Shown here: piece by piece, positions 1 through 6,601 of the stretch | Numbering within the stretch: position 1 is the first letter of the stretch | Layout of the letters: the number at the start of each line of letters is the position of its first letter | Source of the DNA: Limnochordia bacterium | GTDB lineage: Bacteria; Bacillota; Limnochordia; Darwinibacteriales; DTU012 | DNA: 12,915 nt | NCBI GenBank assembly: GCA_007116995.1 | Contig: SKHL01000088.1 | Span: 1-12,915, forward strand | Direction of reading: 5' to 3' | The notes under the pieces: generated by a model | The model's input: only the letters and a program-made list of their open reading frames with translations | Database searches by the model: none | Told to the model about the DNA's origin: nothing | Made by a program: the position numbers and the translations under genes

Positions 1-615
1 GATCCGAAGAAAGAAGTAGAAACTCGGTTTTGGCAACAAGCCTTTCAGATCCTCAAGGAATGGCAGGACCTACGGGACGATTATCAAAAGGTATTGAATA
101 AGAACAATGAACTAGAAGAGCAGATCCTAAAGGCTGTACGCGATCAAATAGACCAGGTCATGGTAGAACAGCTATCCAAAAACTACCAATCTGATCCAAT
201 AGCAGCAAAGGACATAAACTCTCAAGTGAAAACCGAATTGTCTAGTAACATAGAAGCTGAGGTCAACAAGTTGGGGGAGAAGCTTTCTCGCGAGTTCTCC
301 CGTAATGATCACAGGATTGGACGGATGGATGAGAAAATTGCCGATCTGAATGCACGTGTGGTCACAGTGCGAGAGGATGTCCGTATGCTTCGAGCTAATA
401 ATAAGACCCTAAGTCTCGAGAGATTACAGCAACGGATTGAGCGACTTGAACTAACAAAGGAAAATCGTTCGGGAGCAGACAAGGTGGTGATCCGTCTAGA
501 GGATAAGATAAGAAGCCAAGAGCAAGAAGTGAAAAGCATCCGCCAAGAACTGTTAGACTTGCATACCCAAAAGACAAAAAAGGCCACCTCTGTATGGCGT
601 AAGCTATTTAGATGA
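1..615 (+). CDS. Coiled-coil protein of unknown function (5' end outside window)
   Basis: The frame is open from the first base of the window to a TGA at 613-615, so only the last 204 residues are visible. A TTG at 94 could be read as a start, but nothing resembling a good ribosome binding site precedes it and the frame continues upstream with the same charged, helical composition, so I treat the gene as partial. The protein is rich in Glu, Lys, Arg and Gln with leucine/isoleucine/valine at heptad-like spacing, strongest at about window residues 85-190, which points to a long coiled coil. There is no visible signal peptide, membrane segment or catalytic motif, and it ends in a basic tail (VWRKLFR). 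I do not recognise the family. It may be a structural or scaffold protein, or a regulatory domain-carrying protein whose N-terminal half lies upstream. About 100 bp separate it from the next gene, with no convincing terminator between. Confidence 0.75.
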   Translation, partial: DPKKEVETRFWQQAFQILKEWQDLRDDYQKVLNKNNELEEQILKAVRDQIDQVMVEQLSKNYQSDPIAAKDINSQVKTELSSNIEAEVNKLGEKLSREFSRNDHRIGRMDEKIADLNARVVTVREDVRMLRANNKTLSLERLQQRIERLELTKENRSGADKVVIRLEDKIRSQEQEVKSIRQELLDLHTQKTKKATSVWRKLFR

Positions 616-704
616 TAGGTACTATCCCAAACCCTGTGCGCGTTTCATAGAATATATGGAGTGCGATTAGATAAAGAGTGGGTTCCTTTGTTTAAAGGCA
701 GGAA

Positions 705-711
705 GGGAGGG
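705..711 (+). promoter_or_regulatory. Strong ribosome binding site that fixes the start upstream of the TGA codon
   Basis: GGGAGGG lies 6 nt before GTG 718 and 9 nt before GTG 721, both in the frame of the thioredoxin-like gene. No other open frame begins here, so this site has no purpose unless translation starts upstream of the in-frame TGA at 775. The ATG at 787, the first start after the TGA, has only a weak GGTGGA upstream. Confidence 0.8.
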
Positions 712-717
712 TATACA

Positions 718-1059
718 GTGGTGGAATTAGTAATCTATGGTCCAGCGAATATTCAGGTCACTGGGTGTGGTGGATGACGTAAATCTATGTCTCTGGGAGA
801 GGCAGTAATCGGGTTGCGGCGGATTTGCCAGAACCGATATGGGCATAATGTGATGATTCGGCTTGTTGAACCTACCAGTCCAGAGGCAAGAGAAAATCAT
901 AAAATCGCCCATCTTCTTTTCAAACACCGCAAATCATTGCCGGTGGTCACATTAAACGATGACGTAATCTGTACTGGTGAACTGCCAAAAGGATCCATCT
1001 ATAGCAAGTTGGATCAACTCGTTGAAGTAAGGAAGAGTCAAAGGCGATTTTGGCGTTAA
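718..1059 (+). CDS. Candidate selenoprotein: thioredoxin-fold, YuzD/DUF1462-like redox protein with CGGU motif (TGA at 775-777 read as Sec)
   Basis: Reading from GTG 718 (strong RBS) with the TGA at 775-777 as selenocysteine gives 113 residues, close to the roughly 108 of YuzD-type proteins. In order: a beta strand (ELVIYG, residues 3-8), the motif Cys17-Gly-Gly-Sec20, a helix, a second strand (VMIRLVEP), then SLPVVTLNDDVICTGE, which has the cis-proline before a strand and the ND-turn of the thioredoxin fold. The YG...CxxC start, the RYG before the second strand, the PVV..DD strand and the final IY.KLD helix resemble the YuzD/DUF1462 family as I remember it. Starting at ATG 787 would delete the first strand and active site, leaving an incomplete fold. 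A hairpin at 788-804 fits a bacterial SECIS. A small cytoplasmic thiol/selenol oxidoreductase is inferred; substrate unknown. Alternatives are a TGT/TGC-to-TGA sequencing error or a nonsense-mutated gene. Codons after the TGA remain intact, with no further lesion. Confidence 0.72.
788..804 (+). promoter_or_regulatory. Putative bacterial SECIS hairpin
   Basis: Seven pairs (one G-U wobble) join 788-794 to 798-804 around a GGG loop at 795-797; if the last A-U pair opens, the loop is TGGGA. The loop begins 17 nt after the TGA. As I recall the bacterial SECIS model, the apical loop lies about 16-37 nt after the UGA, has G in its first two positions and sits on a stem of at least 4 bp; all three hold here. 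The stem is inside the coding sequence, as expected for bacteria. Short hairpins occur by chance, so position matters more than the pairing itself. Confidence 0.55.
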
Positions 1060-1075
1060 TGTAACGTTTTAACTG

Positions 1076-1105
1076 TTAATTAGGGAGGTAATACTCCCTA
1101 ATTAA
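1076..1105 (+). repeat. Perfect 12-bp inverted repeat between the selenoprotein candidate and the CAP gene
   Basis: TTAATTAGGGAG (1076-1087) pairs perfectly with CTCCCTAATTAA (1094-1105) across a 6-nt loop. It starts 16 nt after the upstream stop codon and ends 7 nt before the RBS (AAGGAG, 1113-1118) of the CAP gene. It lacks a clean T-run on either strand, so it is not a typical intrinsic terminator; the 3' side is only AT-rich. It could be a weak terminator, an mRNA-stabilising hairpin, or a dimeric repressor's operator. I cannot choose between these from sequence. Confidence 0.6.
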
Positions 1106-1126
1106 ATAAATCTAAGGAGTGGAATT

Positions 1127-1894
1127 ATGAAGAAGTGTATTGGTATTATCTGTGTTCTTTCATTGTTATTTGTAGGTATCGCTGTAGAGGTCCAAGCCAG
1201 TGCTTGGTTATTTTGGTCAGGTGAGCGTAGTGTGCAGAATCATTTTCAGTCCAGTAGGACAAGCCCTGGTAGTTGGACAAGCACTCCGCCAAGCACACCC
1301 ACTACACCGACAAATACTATTAGTAACCCCTGGAGCTCATACTGGTCTAATGTGAGTTCTTACACCAGTCCGAGTCAACCAAATCCAGTACAACCTACGT
1401 CTCCTCAACAACCTGTAGAACCAAATGATCCAGTCACTGCACCGACCAATCCTGTCCAGCCACAGCCAAGCGCACCACTGCAACCACAACCGCGCAAGGT
1501 GCCTGCACCAGTTAGTTCTTTAACGTCTCTAGAGCGACAGCTAATCGACTTAGTCAATAAAGAACGTACAGATCGAGGTCTAAATGCCCTGCAGATCGAT
1601 ATGACCTTAGTTCAGTTAGCGAAAGATAAGAGTCATGATATGGCTACAACAGGCAATGTATCCCATTATTCACGAACTCAGTTCCATGCAAATCTAGAGA
1701 GCGCTGGTGTTAGTTTTATCCAAGCTGGCGAGAACTTAGCTAGAGCGGCTAGTCTTCAACGGGTACATAATGGGTTGATGACTAGTAGTGGCCATCGAGC
1801 TAACATATTAGCATCAGGTTATACCCACATCGGTGTGGGCATTGTTCAATATGGCACATCCTACTATGCCACACAAATTTTTATTCGCAGGTAA
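1127..1894 (+). CDS. Secreted CAP-domain (SCP/PR1, YkwD-like) protein
   Basis: The protein has 255 residues and starts at ATG 1127 after AAGGAG at 1113-1118. Residues 1-24 form a signal peptide (MKK, hydrophobic core, likely cut after VQA). Residues about 45-130 are a low-complexity linker rich in Pro, Thr, Ser and Gln, typical of exported proteins that reach across the cell wall. The CAP domain fills 134-255: LVNKERTDRGL, His180 in the SHYS segment, GENLA (201-205), SGHRANIL (221-228) and THIGVG (233-238). The two histidines and the GEN glutamate are the usual conserved CAP site residues. In spore formers such proteins are often made in vegetative cells or spores, but their biochemical role is mostly unknown, so I assign only an extracellular, wall-associated location. 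No LPXTG or SLH anchor is present. The gene is followed by a good terminator. Confidence 0.93.
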   Translation: MKKCIGIICVLSLLFVGIAVEVQASAWLFWSGERSVQNHFQSSRTSPGSWTSTPPSTPTTPTNTISNPWSSYWSNVSSYTSPSQPNPVQPTSPQQPVEPNDPVTAPTNPVQPQPSAPLQPQPRKVPAPVSSLTSLERQLIDLVNKERTDRGLNALQIDMTLVQLAKDKSHDMATTGNVSHYSRTQFHANLESAGVSFIQAGENLARAASLQRVHNGLMTSSGHRANILASGYTHIGVGIVQYGTSYYATQIFIRR

Positions 1895-1909
1895 CTTGAC
1901 TTAACATGG

Positions 1910-1947
1910 AACAACCCTCTACCAAGTAACTGGTGAGGGTTGTTTTT
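1910..1947 (+). terminator. Intrinsic terminator after the CAP gene
   Basis: AACAACCCTC (1910-1919) pairs with GAGGGTTGTT (1935-1944); after a one-base bulge, ACCA (1921-1924) pairs with TGGT (1931-1934) around a 6-nt loop. A run of five T (1943-1947) follows on the plus strand. It sits 16 nt after the CAP stop. The converging HAD gene ends just beyond, and the hairpin may also slow transcription from that side, although no U-run is seen in that direction. Confidence 0.9.
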
Positions 1948-1965
1948 CTAGATTTACCTCTTAAC

Positions 1966-2751
1966 CTATAGCAAATCCGCAACACTCTCTAGCACATGGG
2001 TAGGCTTTACCAGGGATGTGGCTAGCATGTCCTTAGTTGTAATGCCGGTCAATACTAATGCTGTGTCTATATGCAAATCAATGCCCATTTGAATGTCAGT
2101 CTCTAGACGATCACCAATCATTAAACACTGTTCAACGGGCAGATTCATCCGTTCCAAGGCTACAGCTAGCATCTCGGGAGACGGCTTGCCGCAGATAAGC
2201 TCTGGCCGTTGCAGGGTCACGCCTTCTATTGCTCCCATCATACCAGCACAATCCGGGATCTCTCCTCCCTCAACAGGGCAAGTGCGGTCGGGATTGGTGG
2301 CGAAATACCGGGCACCGTTCTTAAGTGCGATCATTGCATCGTTAAGCTTGTCGTAGTGAAAGGTGCGATCAAAAGCCACGACTAAGAACTCCGCCTGCAG
2401 TGGATCTGAGGTAATGATATGACCAGCATCCTCTAACTCAGCAATCAAAGGCGGCTCGCCGATCACATAGATACGCGCGCCGGCCTTTTGTGCATGGATA
2501 CACCTGGCTGTCACCAACGATGAGTTGACGATATTGTCAACCGTAACTGGGATACCCATCTTGGTTAGCTTCTTTGCATAGTTGGCTCGGCTTTCAATGG
2601 GTTTGTTCGATAGAAACACGATTTTCTTATTTCTTCGCTTTAGCATGGCTATAACTTGATCAGCCTGAGCTAAAAGGCGGTTGCTTAAATAGATGGTGCC
2701 GTCTAGATCAAAAATATAGCCGGAATAATCCATTAGGTGTTTTTTGCTCAT
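1966..2751 (-). CDS. HAD-IIA family phosphatase (NagD-like)
   Basis: A 261-residue haloacid dehalogenase-superfamily hydrolase, probably a cytoplasmic phosphatase acting on a sugar phosphate or nucleotide. Motif I is DLDGT (15-19; Asp15 nucleophile, Asp17 acid/base). Motif II is the LSN segment (47-49), motif III is Lys189 in GKPSPE, and motif IV is GDRLETDI (213-220), with the acidic residues that hold magnesium. The central cap between motifs II and III is the type IIA arrangement of NagD and 4-nitrophenylphosphatases. Length is normal for the family. I chose ATG 2751 because GGAGGA lies 7 nt upstream; a longer frame reaching 2868 runs into the upstream gene and adds residues unlike the family. 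It is last in the minus-strand cluster after the Gfo/Idh gene, but a terminator-like hairpin stands between them, so it may be expressed at a lower level or separately. Substrate cannot be deduced. Confidence 0.92.
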   Translation of the reverse strand: MSKKHLMDYSGYIFDLDGTIYLSNRLLAQADQVIAMLKRRNKKIVFLSNKPIESRANYAKKLTKMGIPVTVDNIVNSSLVTARCIHAQKAGARIYVIGEPPLIAELEDAGHIITSDPLQAEFLVVAFDRTFHYDKLNDAMIALKNGARYFATNPDRTCPVEGGEIPDCAGMMGAIEGVTLQRPELICGKPSPEMLAVALERMNLPVEQCLMIGDRLETDIQMGIDLHIDTALVLTGITTKDMLATSLVKPTHVLESVADLL

Positions 2752-2768
2752 AAATAATCCTCCATATT

Positions 2769-2798
2769 GAAAAAGGATGTGCTGTTTACTGCACACCC
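2769..2798 (-). terminator. Terminator-like hairpin between the Gfo/Idh and HAD genes
   Basis: On the minus strand, TGTGC and GCACA pair (2791-2795 with 2778-2782) around an 8-nt loop, extended by two G-C pairs beyond one mismatch, and are followed by a T-run (complement of 2770-2774). It lies 13 nt after the Gfo/Idh stop and only a few bases before the HAD ribosome binding site (2758-2763), so it would end or reduce transcription entering the HAD gene. Confidence 0.6.
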
Positions 2799-2810
2799 TC
2801 CATCTGTGTT

Positions 2811-3917
2811 TTATTCGTCTAAGGTATTCGCTGGTAATACCATCGGCAGTGGTGCAGGTCGTGAACATGTACTTTGTATTTCGTAATACTTTCCATCACG
2901 GGAGGCATCGTGGAATCCGTGCATTGTCTCCAATACATGGTAGGTTAACTCCCCATTGGCACGGTGTGCGCGACCACTACGAATAGCATAGGCCATATCT
3001 GCTGGACCAATACCACGGCTATTATTTGCGTATCCATGCGTTAATGGCATTTCCTTCCAATCGCTATCATCAGCTCGACGAATTCGAACTGGTCCACCAA
3101 ACTTGTTGGGATCGGGAACACTTAGGGTACCCTCACTGCCGTAGATTTCTATACGGGGTAACCGTGCGGCCCAAACATCGAAGGATGTAATGATCGTACC
3201 GATAGCTCCACTAGCGAAGTCCATCACACCGGCAATATGGGTAGGGACTTCTACTTCAATTTTAGTGCCTGCTTTTGGTTGGCTAGTTATGGTCCGCTCA
3301 GGGAATGATATGCGGGCAGAACCAGATACTCGTTTAATCGGACCTAATAAGTTAATCAGCGCAGTAAGGTAATAGGGACCCATATCAAACATAGGACCCC
3401 CACCTAATTTATAGTAGAACTCCGGATCCGGATGCCAAGATTCATGGCCGTGACCCATCATAAATGCTGTAGCTGCGATAGGTGTGCCGATCCAGCCTTC
3501 GTCAATTAGTTTACGGCATGTTTGGATACCGGCACCTAAAAATGTGTCAGGGGCACCGCCAACTAACAATCCTTTGCTGTTAGCATAGTCTACTACCTTC
3601 TTACCGGCTTCTCGTGTCACCGCTAATGGTTTTTCCACGTATACATGCTTACCTGCTTCTAAGGCTTCCAGACAGATGCCAGCATGATCTGGCGGTGTTG
3701 AAAGGTTAATCACTAACTCAACATCGGGATTTGTTAGTAATTCACGAGCAGAGTAATAAACATTTGGTATTCCATACTCACTTGCTTTACTATCAACACG
3801 TTCAGGAATTAAGTCGGCTGTAGCGATCACATCAAAAATCTCTAGTTTTTGAGTGTTCTTAAAGTAGATACTGCTAATATTTCCACAACCAATAATGCCT
3901 ACTTTTACTGGTTTCAT
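2811..3917 (-). CDS. Gfo/Idh/MocA family NAD(P)-dependent oxidoreductase
   Basis: A 368-residue cytoplasmic dehydrogenase of the family that oxidises sugars, inositols, sugar acids and glycosides. The N-terminal Rossmann fold shows VGIIGCGNIS (6-15) for dinucleotide binding, then LVINLSTPPDHAG (68-80) and the EKP motif (95-97), whose Lys96 is usually catalytic. The C-terminal substrate domain has GGGPMFDMGPYYL (172-184), a motif common in the subgroup in which the later histidine is replaced by tyrosine. Start ATG 3917 is preceded by AGGAGG at the right distance. It lies 24 bp downstream of a ThuA-like gene in the same direction, so both are probably cotranscribed. In rhizobia, ThuB of this family works with ThuA in trehalose use, probably by oxidising carbon 3. 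A similar sugar-oxidising role is an inference from the neighbours; the substrate is not known. Confidence 0.93.
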   Translation of the reverse strand: MKPVKVGIIGCGNISSIYFKNTQKLEIFDVIATADLIPERVDSKASEYGIPNVYYSARELLTNPDVELVINLSTPPDHAGICLEALEAGKHVYVEKPLAVTREAGKKVVDYANSKGLLVGGAPDTFLGAGIQTCRKLIDEGWIGTPIAATAFMMGHGHESWHPDPEFYYKLGGGPMFDMGPYYLTALINLLGPIKRVSGSARISFPERTITSQPKAGTKIEVEVPTHIAGVMDFASGAIGTIITSFDVWAARLPRIEIYGSEGTLSVPDPNKFGGPVRIRRADDSDWKEMPLTHGYANNSRGIGPADMAYAIRSGRAHRANGELTYHVLETMHGFHDASRDGKYYEIQSTCSRPAPLPMVLPANTLDE

Positions 3918-3941
3918 TTAATTAATCCTCCTAGAATATCT

Positions 3942-4655
3942 CTACCACATGTTTGGTAAGGACTTATCAGATTCAGCTTGTTCTTGCATCGCAATCTTCT
4001 TCCCTTCCGCTGCCCATAAAAAACCACGACGCATAAGGGTAATACATTGCGGCATCTCCATAATATCAGCATGGTGACCTAAGGATGTATAGAATACCCG
4101 GCCTTTACCCCAGCGCTTTGTCCAGATAACCGGCATATCTACAATACCATTTGTGGCATGGGGACCATCTGCAGTTGGAAAGCGAGTAGTAGCTAATACT
4201 TCTACCACAGGATCTACGTGTAAGTAATACTGTTCGCTTTTAACACGAAAGTCCTCGATACCCTCGACAATCGGGTTAGACCCTTTCTTGATGTTAACAA
4301 CATATTCAGTACCATCGTTGCCAGGGTGGGCCACCCAGTTGCCGCCCGTCATGAATTGCCATTGGACACTATCTCGGAAGGAATCACACATTCCTCCATG
4401 GTTACCTACAATACCTACACCACTGGCAACGGCCTTTAAAATGGGGTTACATTGCTCTTTCGTGATCTTTCCCATGGTCCAAATGGGAACAATTAAATCT
4501 AGACCCAATAATTTTTCCTGGTCTAAATAAGCATCTAGCGTGTCTGATACTTCTACTTCAAAACCTTCTTCCTCTAAAATTCGTTTAAAAATGTCTTTAA
4601 CCTGTACCGGTTCGTGACCCTTCCAGCCTCCGTGCACGATTAATGCTTGTCGCAA
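3942..4655 (-). CDS. ThuA-like domain protein (first-listed of two paralogues)
   Basis: A 237-residue protein of the ThuA-like fold, related in structure to class I glutamine amidotransferases but without their nucleophile cysteine. Visible features are VHGGWKGHEP near the N-terminus (7-16), the turn GIVGNHGGMCDSF (81-93), FMTGGNWVAHPG (101-112) and a final WTKRWGKGRVFYTSLGHH block, which is typical of this family. The start is TTG 4655; AGGAGCT lies 8 nt upstream (4664-4670) and no better start exists. It has no signal peptide, so it is cytoplasmic. It is followed closely by the Gfo/Idh gene, and a second, divergent ThuA paralogue lies 239 bp upstream. ThuA-type proteins are usually found with sugar dehydrogenases and are thought to act on oxidised sugars or glycosides. 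The exact reaction here is unknown. Confidence 0.9.
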   Translation of the reverse strand: MRQALIVHGGWKGHEPVQVKDIFKRILEEEGFEVEVSDTLDAYLDQEKLLGLDLIVPIWTMGKITKEQCNPILKAVASGVGIVGNHGGMCDSFRDSVQWQFMTGGNWVAHPGNDGTEYVVNIKKGSNPIVEGIEDFRVKSEQYYLHVDPVVEVLATTRFPTADGPHATNGIVDMPVIWTKRWGKGRVFYTSLGHHADIMEMPQCITLMRRGFLWAAEGKKIAMQEQAESDKSLPNMW

Positions 4656-4894
4656 ATTAAATCAGCTCCTATTTAGGCAATCTTACTATAGTATTTCTCT
4701 TTACTGTTAGGATTTCCTGCTCTAACTAGGCCACATTATCTGTTTCCTACTATGTCTTCCAGACATTAGTATAAAGATGGGTAGGGAAAACCTAGTGAGT
4801 TCGGGGAAAAAAGATAGTAGATAAATTCCAGGGATTGGCAACCGGTCTGTTACGAACTTTAATCAACTCCAGACGGACTGATGCTGATTTTAGA

Positions 4895-5620
4895 CTACAT
4901 ATTTTCTAATGGTTTATAATTGCCAAAGGTCGGCTTAGTTCGATTTACTGGAGCCGCCCATCGGACTGCATTTTTAATTACAGTTTGGATTTCTGGTTGA
5001 TAATAGATAGGGAAGCTTTCATGACCTGGTTGAAAATAGAATATTTTGCCTTGTCCCCGGTGATAGCAGCATCCACTCCGGAATACCTCGCCACCTTGGA
5101 ACCAACTGATAAACACTAAGGTTTCCGGGGCGGGAATATCAAATCGCTCACCATACATTTCAGCATGTGGTATCTCAAAATAGTCTCCTAATCCTGCTAC
5201 GATAGGGTGTCCTGGTTCAATCACCCAAACTCTCTCCTTTTCTGCAATTTCACGCCACTTAAGCTCGCAGGTCGTGCCCATTAGTTTTCTAAAGATCTTG
5301 GAGAAGTGTCCAGAGTGAAGTACGATTAAGCCCATACCTTCAATTACTCTCTTATATACCTTGTCCACAATTTCGTTATTAACTTCACCATGAGCCATGT
5401 GGCCCCACCAGGTGAGAACATCGGTATTAGCTAGAACTTCATCAGTCAGTCCATGCTCTTTTTGATCGAGGGTAGCTGTACGCACCTCCATATCCACTGC
5501 AGTTCCTAGAAAATCTGTAATGGCTGTATGTATACCATCAGGATATAACTCTTTGACGGCTTGGTCATGTTGTTCATGGCGAAATTCATTCCAAGCGGTG
5601 ACGCGGATTCTTGCTGACAT
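4895..5620 (-). CDS. thuA: ThuA family trehalose/sugar-utilisation protein
   Basis: A 241-residue cytoplasmic protein matching the ThuA group proper. Marks of the group are RVTAWNEFRHE (6-16), YPDGIH (26-31), WWGHMAHGEV (71-80), LHSGHFSKIF (101-110), HAEMYGE (152-158) and FQPGHESFP (196-204). The several conserved histidines and glutamates could form a metal or catalytic site; this is inference. The start ATG 5620 follows AGGAGG with proper spacing. The name comes from the Sinorhizobium trehalose-use genes thuAB; in other bacteria the natural substrate often is not trehalose, so the symbol denotes family only. It leads the minus-strand cluster. The 239-bp gap to the next ThuA-like gene holds no gene or clear terminator that I can see, so that gene may be read from this transcript or from its own promoter. 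Confidence 0.9.
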   Translation of the reverse strand: MSARIRVTAWNEFRHEQHDQAVKELYPDGIHTAITDFLGTAVDMEVRTATLDQKEHGLTDEVLANTDVLTWWGHMAHGEVNNEIVDKVYKRVIEGMGLIVLHSGHFSKIFRKLMGTTCELKWREIAEKERVWVIEPGHPIVAGLGDYFEIPHAEMYGERFDIPAPETLVFISWFQGGEVFRSGCCYHRGQGKIFYFQPGHESFPIYYQPEIQTVIKNAVRWAAPVNRTKPTFGNYKPLENM

Positions 5621-5808
5621 GACATTTCCTCCTATACTAGTAGATTTTACGCTCTATCCTTCTATTTTTAATTCTTAGTTCCCTGCATTGATCGACTACA
5701 TGAGTTGGTAGAAATGTAATGATACTTGTCTAGAACCAATCGCTTTTCAAGTATTTCATCACAGGTACACGTATATATTTAACGAAAGACTAACAAAGGA
5801 TAAACACC

Positions 5809-6352
5809 ATGCAATTTATTAGTGCATTTGCGGATAGTATGAATACCATCTTCGAACCAGATCGAGTGAACCAAGCGATCGATGATCTCTATACTCTGAT
5901 CCAATCAGAAATTCGGGAGCATCGTGAACGCTGGCAAAATGGGGGGCAATATCCTCAGTTTATGAAGGACTTTGCTGATGAACGGCTACAGCAAATGCAA
6001 CGGCATATAGTAGTTCAGTTCAAGCTAGGGGGGATCGCTCAGGTCACTCTCAATACAGATCCATCAAGAGGATATGTTCGAATTAATTCGGTAGATATAC
6101 AAAAGGGCAAACCTGGTATAGACAACCCGCGCTCTTTTCAAGGTCAATACTTCCGTACCTGTGGAGATTACCGTTGTGGCCTATCCTAGGCATGAGTTTG
6201 GCTCGTGGATTGGAACTCAGGATGTGACAGAAGCATCTTTCTCTACAATACTGCAAATTGACTTGGCTTTATTTGCTCGCTTGGAAAAGGTAGAATGGAT
6301 CCAAAAAGCCCTGCTATTTTTGGTTGACACTAAATGTCCTTCAGCGGTATGA
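5809..6352 (+). pseudogene. C-terminal remnant of a CotH-family (CotH kinase-like) protein, frameshifted
   Basis: From 5809 the frame encodes a segment (FISAFADSMNTIFEPDRV, then IQSEIREHRERW and FADERLQQMQRHIV) that matches my recollection of the region following the kinase-like core in CotH-family proteins, then a beta-rich part (VTLNTDPSRGYVRINS, SFQGQYFR). At about 6152-6155 the frame shifts: the first frame stops at TAG 6187, while the next frame continues sensibly as VPVEITVVAYP...FGSWIGT with the usual GW-type repeat end. The second frame runs on to 6352, its last part probably not original. The whole N-terminal catalytic region (about 300 residues) is missing; upstream DNA has stops in frame and no similarity I can see. 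AAAGGA lies 8 nt before ATG 5809, so a short product could still be made. CotH proteins are coat or surface protein kinases. Deletion plus frameshift makes this a dead gene fragment. Confidence 0.78.
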
Positions 6353-6376
6353 GTGTATGAAAGTATATGGGGTGGA

Positions 6377-6544
6377 CTAGACGAATTCAGAAAGCCTGCA
6401 TATTTTAATCGATCTGTGTCTCTTGATATGTAGCATATTGTTCTTAACCAGGAGTTCAATGGTGACAGGCTTGTTATCAAAGAGCTTCGCATTTCCCTTT
6501 TCCATAGTTGCTAGGAATAGCTTGAGTCTGTCTAGTGATTTCAT
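6377..6544 (-). CDS. Small 55-residue protein of unknown function
   Basis: ATG 6544 to TAG 6377 encodes 55 residues beginning MKSLDRLKLFLATMEKG and ending ICRLSEFV. An AGGGGG ribosome binding site precedes the start by about 8 nt, and a near-consensus promoter lies at 6602-6631 in the same direction, giving a leader of roughly 50 nt. The protein is basic (net positive), with a short amphipathic helix at the start and a probable strand-rich middle (PVTIELLVKNNMLHI). No signal peptide, cysteine pair or DNA-binding motif is obvious. I do not recognise it. It does not overlap another gene. The joint presence of promoter, RBS and an intact frame favours a real gene, but at this length chance is still possible. 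Confidence 0.55.
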   Translation of the reverse strand: MKSLDRLKLFLATMEKGNAKLFDNKPVTIELLVKNNMLHIKRHRSIKICRLSEFV

Positions 6545-6601
6545 GTGTTAGACCCCCTATTTAGAATATAATGTGAAAGTGGTAACAATCTTTATGTGAT
6601 A

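Noticed and set aside
787..1059. Reading the thioredoxin-like gene as a 90-residue protein from ATG 787
   Set aside because: It would lack the first beta strand and the redox cysteine, has only a weak RBS, and leaves the strong RBS at 705-711 unused.
2093..2356. Open frame on the plus strand inside the HAD gene
   Set aside because: Shadow of the minus-strand coding sequence with no RBS and no recognisable protein features; similar shadows elsewhere were also dropped.
1966..2868. Longer HAD protein starting at 2868
   Set aside because: The extension overlaps the Gfo/Idh gene and the hairpin, has no RBS, and the extra 39 residues do not resemble HAD proteins. ATG 2751 with GGAGGA is clearly better.
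6145..6190. Programmed ribosomal frameshift in the CotH-like gene
   Set aside because: There is no slippery run or stimulatory structure, the N-terminal domain is missing, and the product would serve no clear purpose; decay or an indel is simpler.
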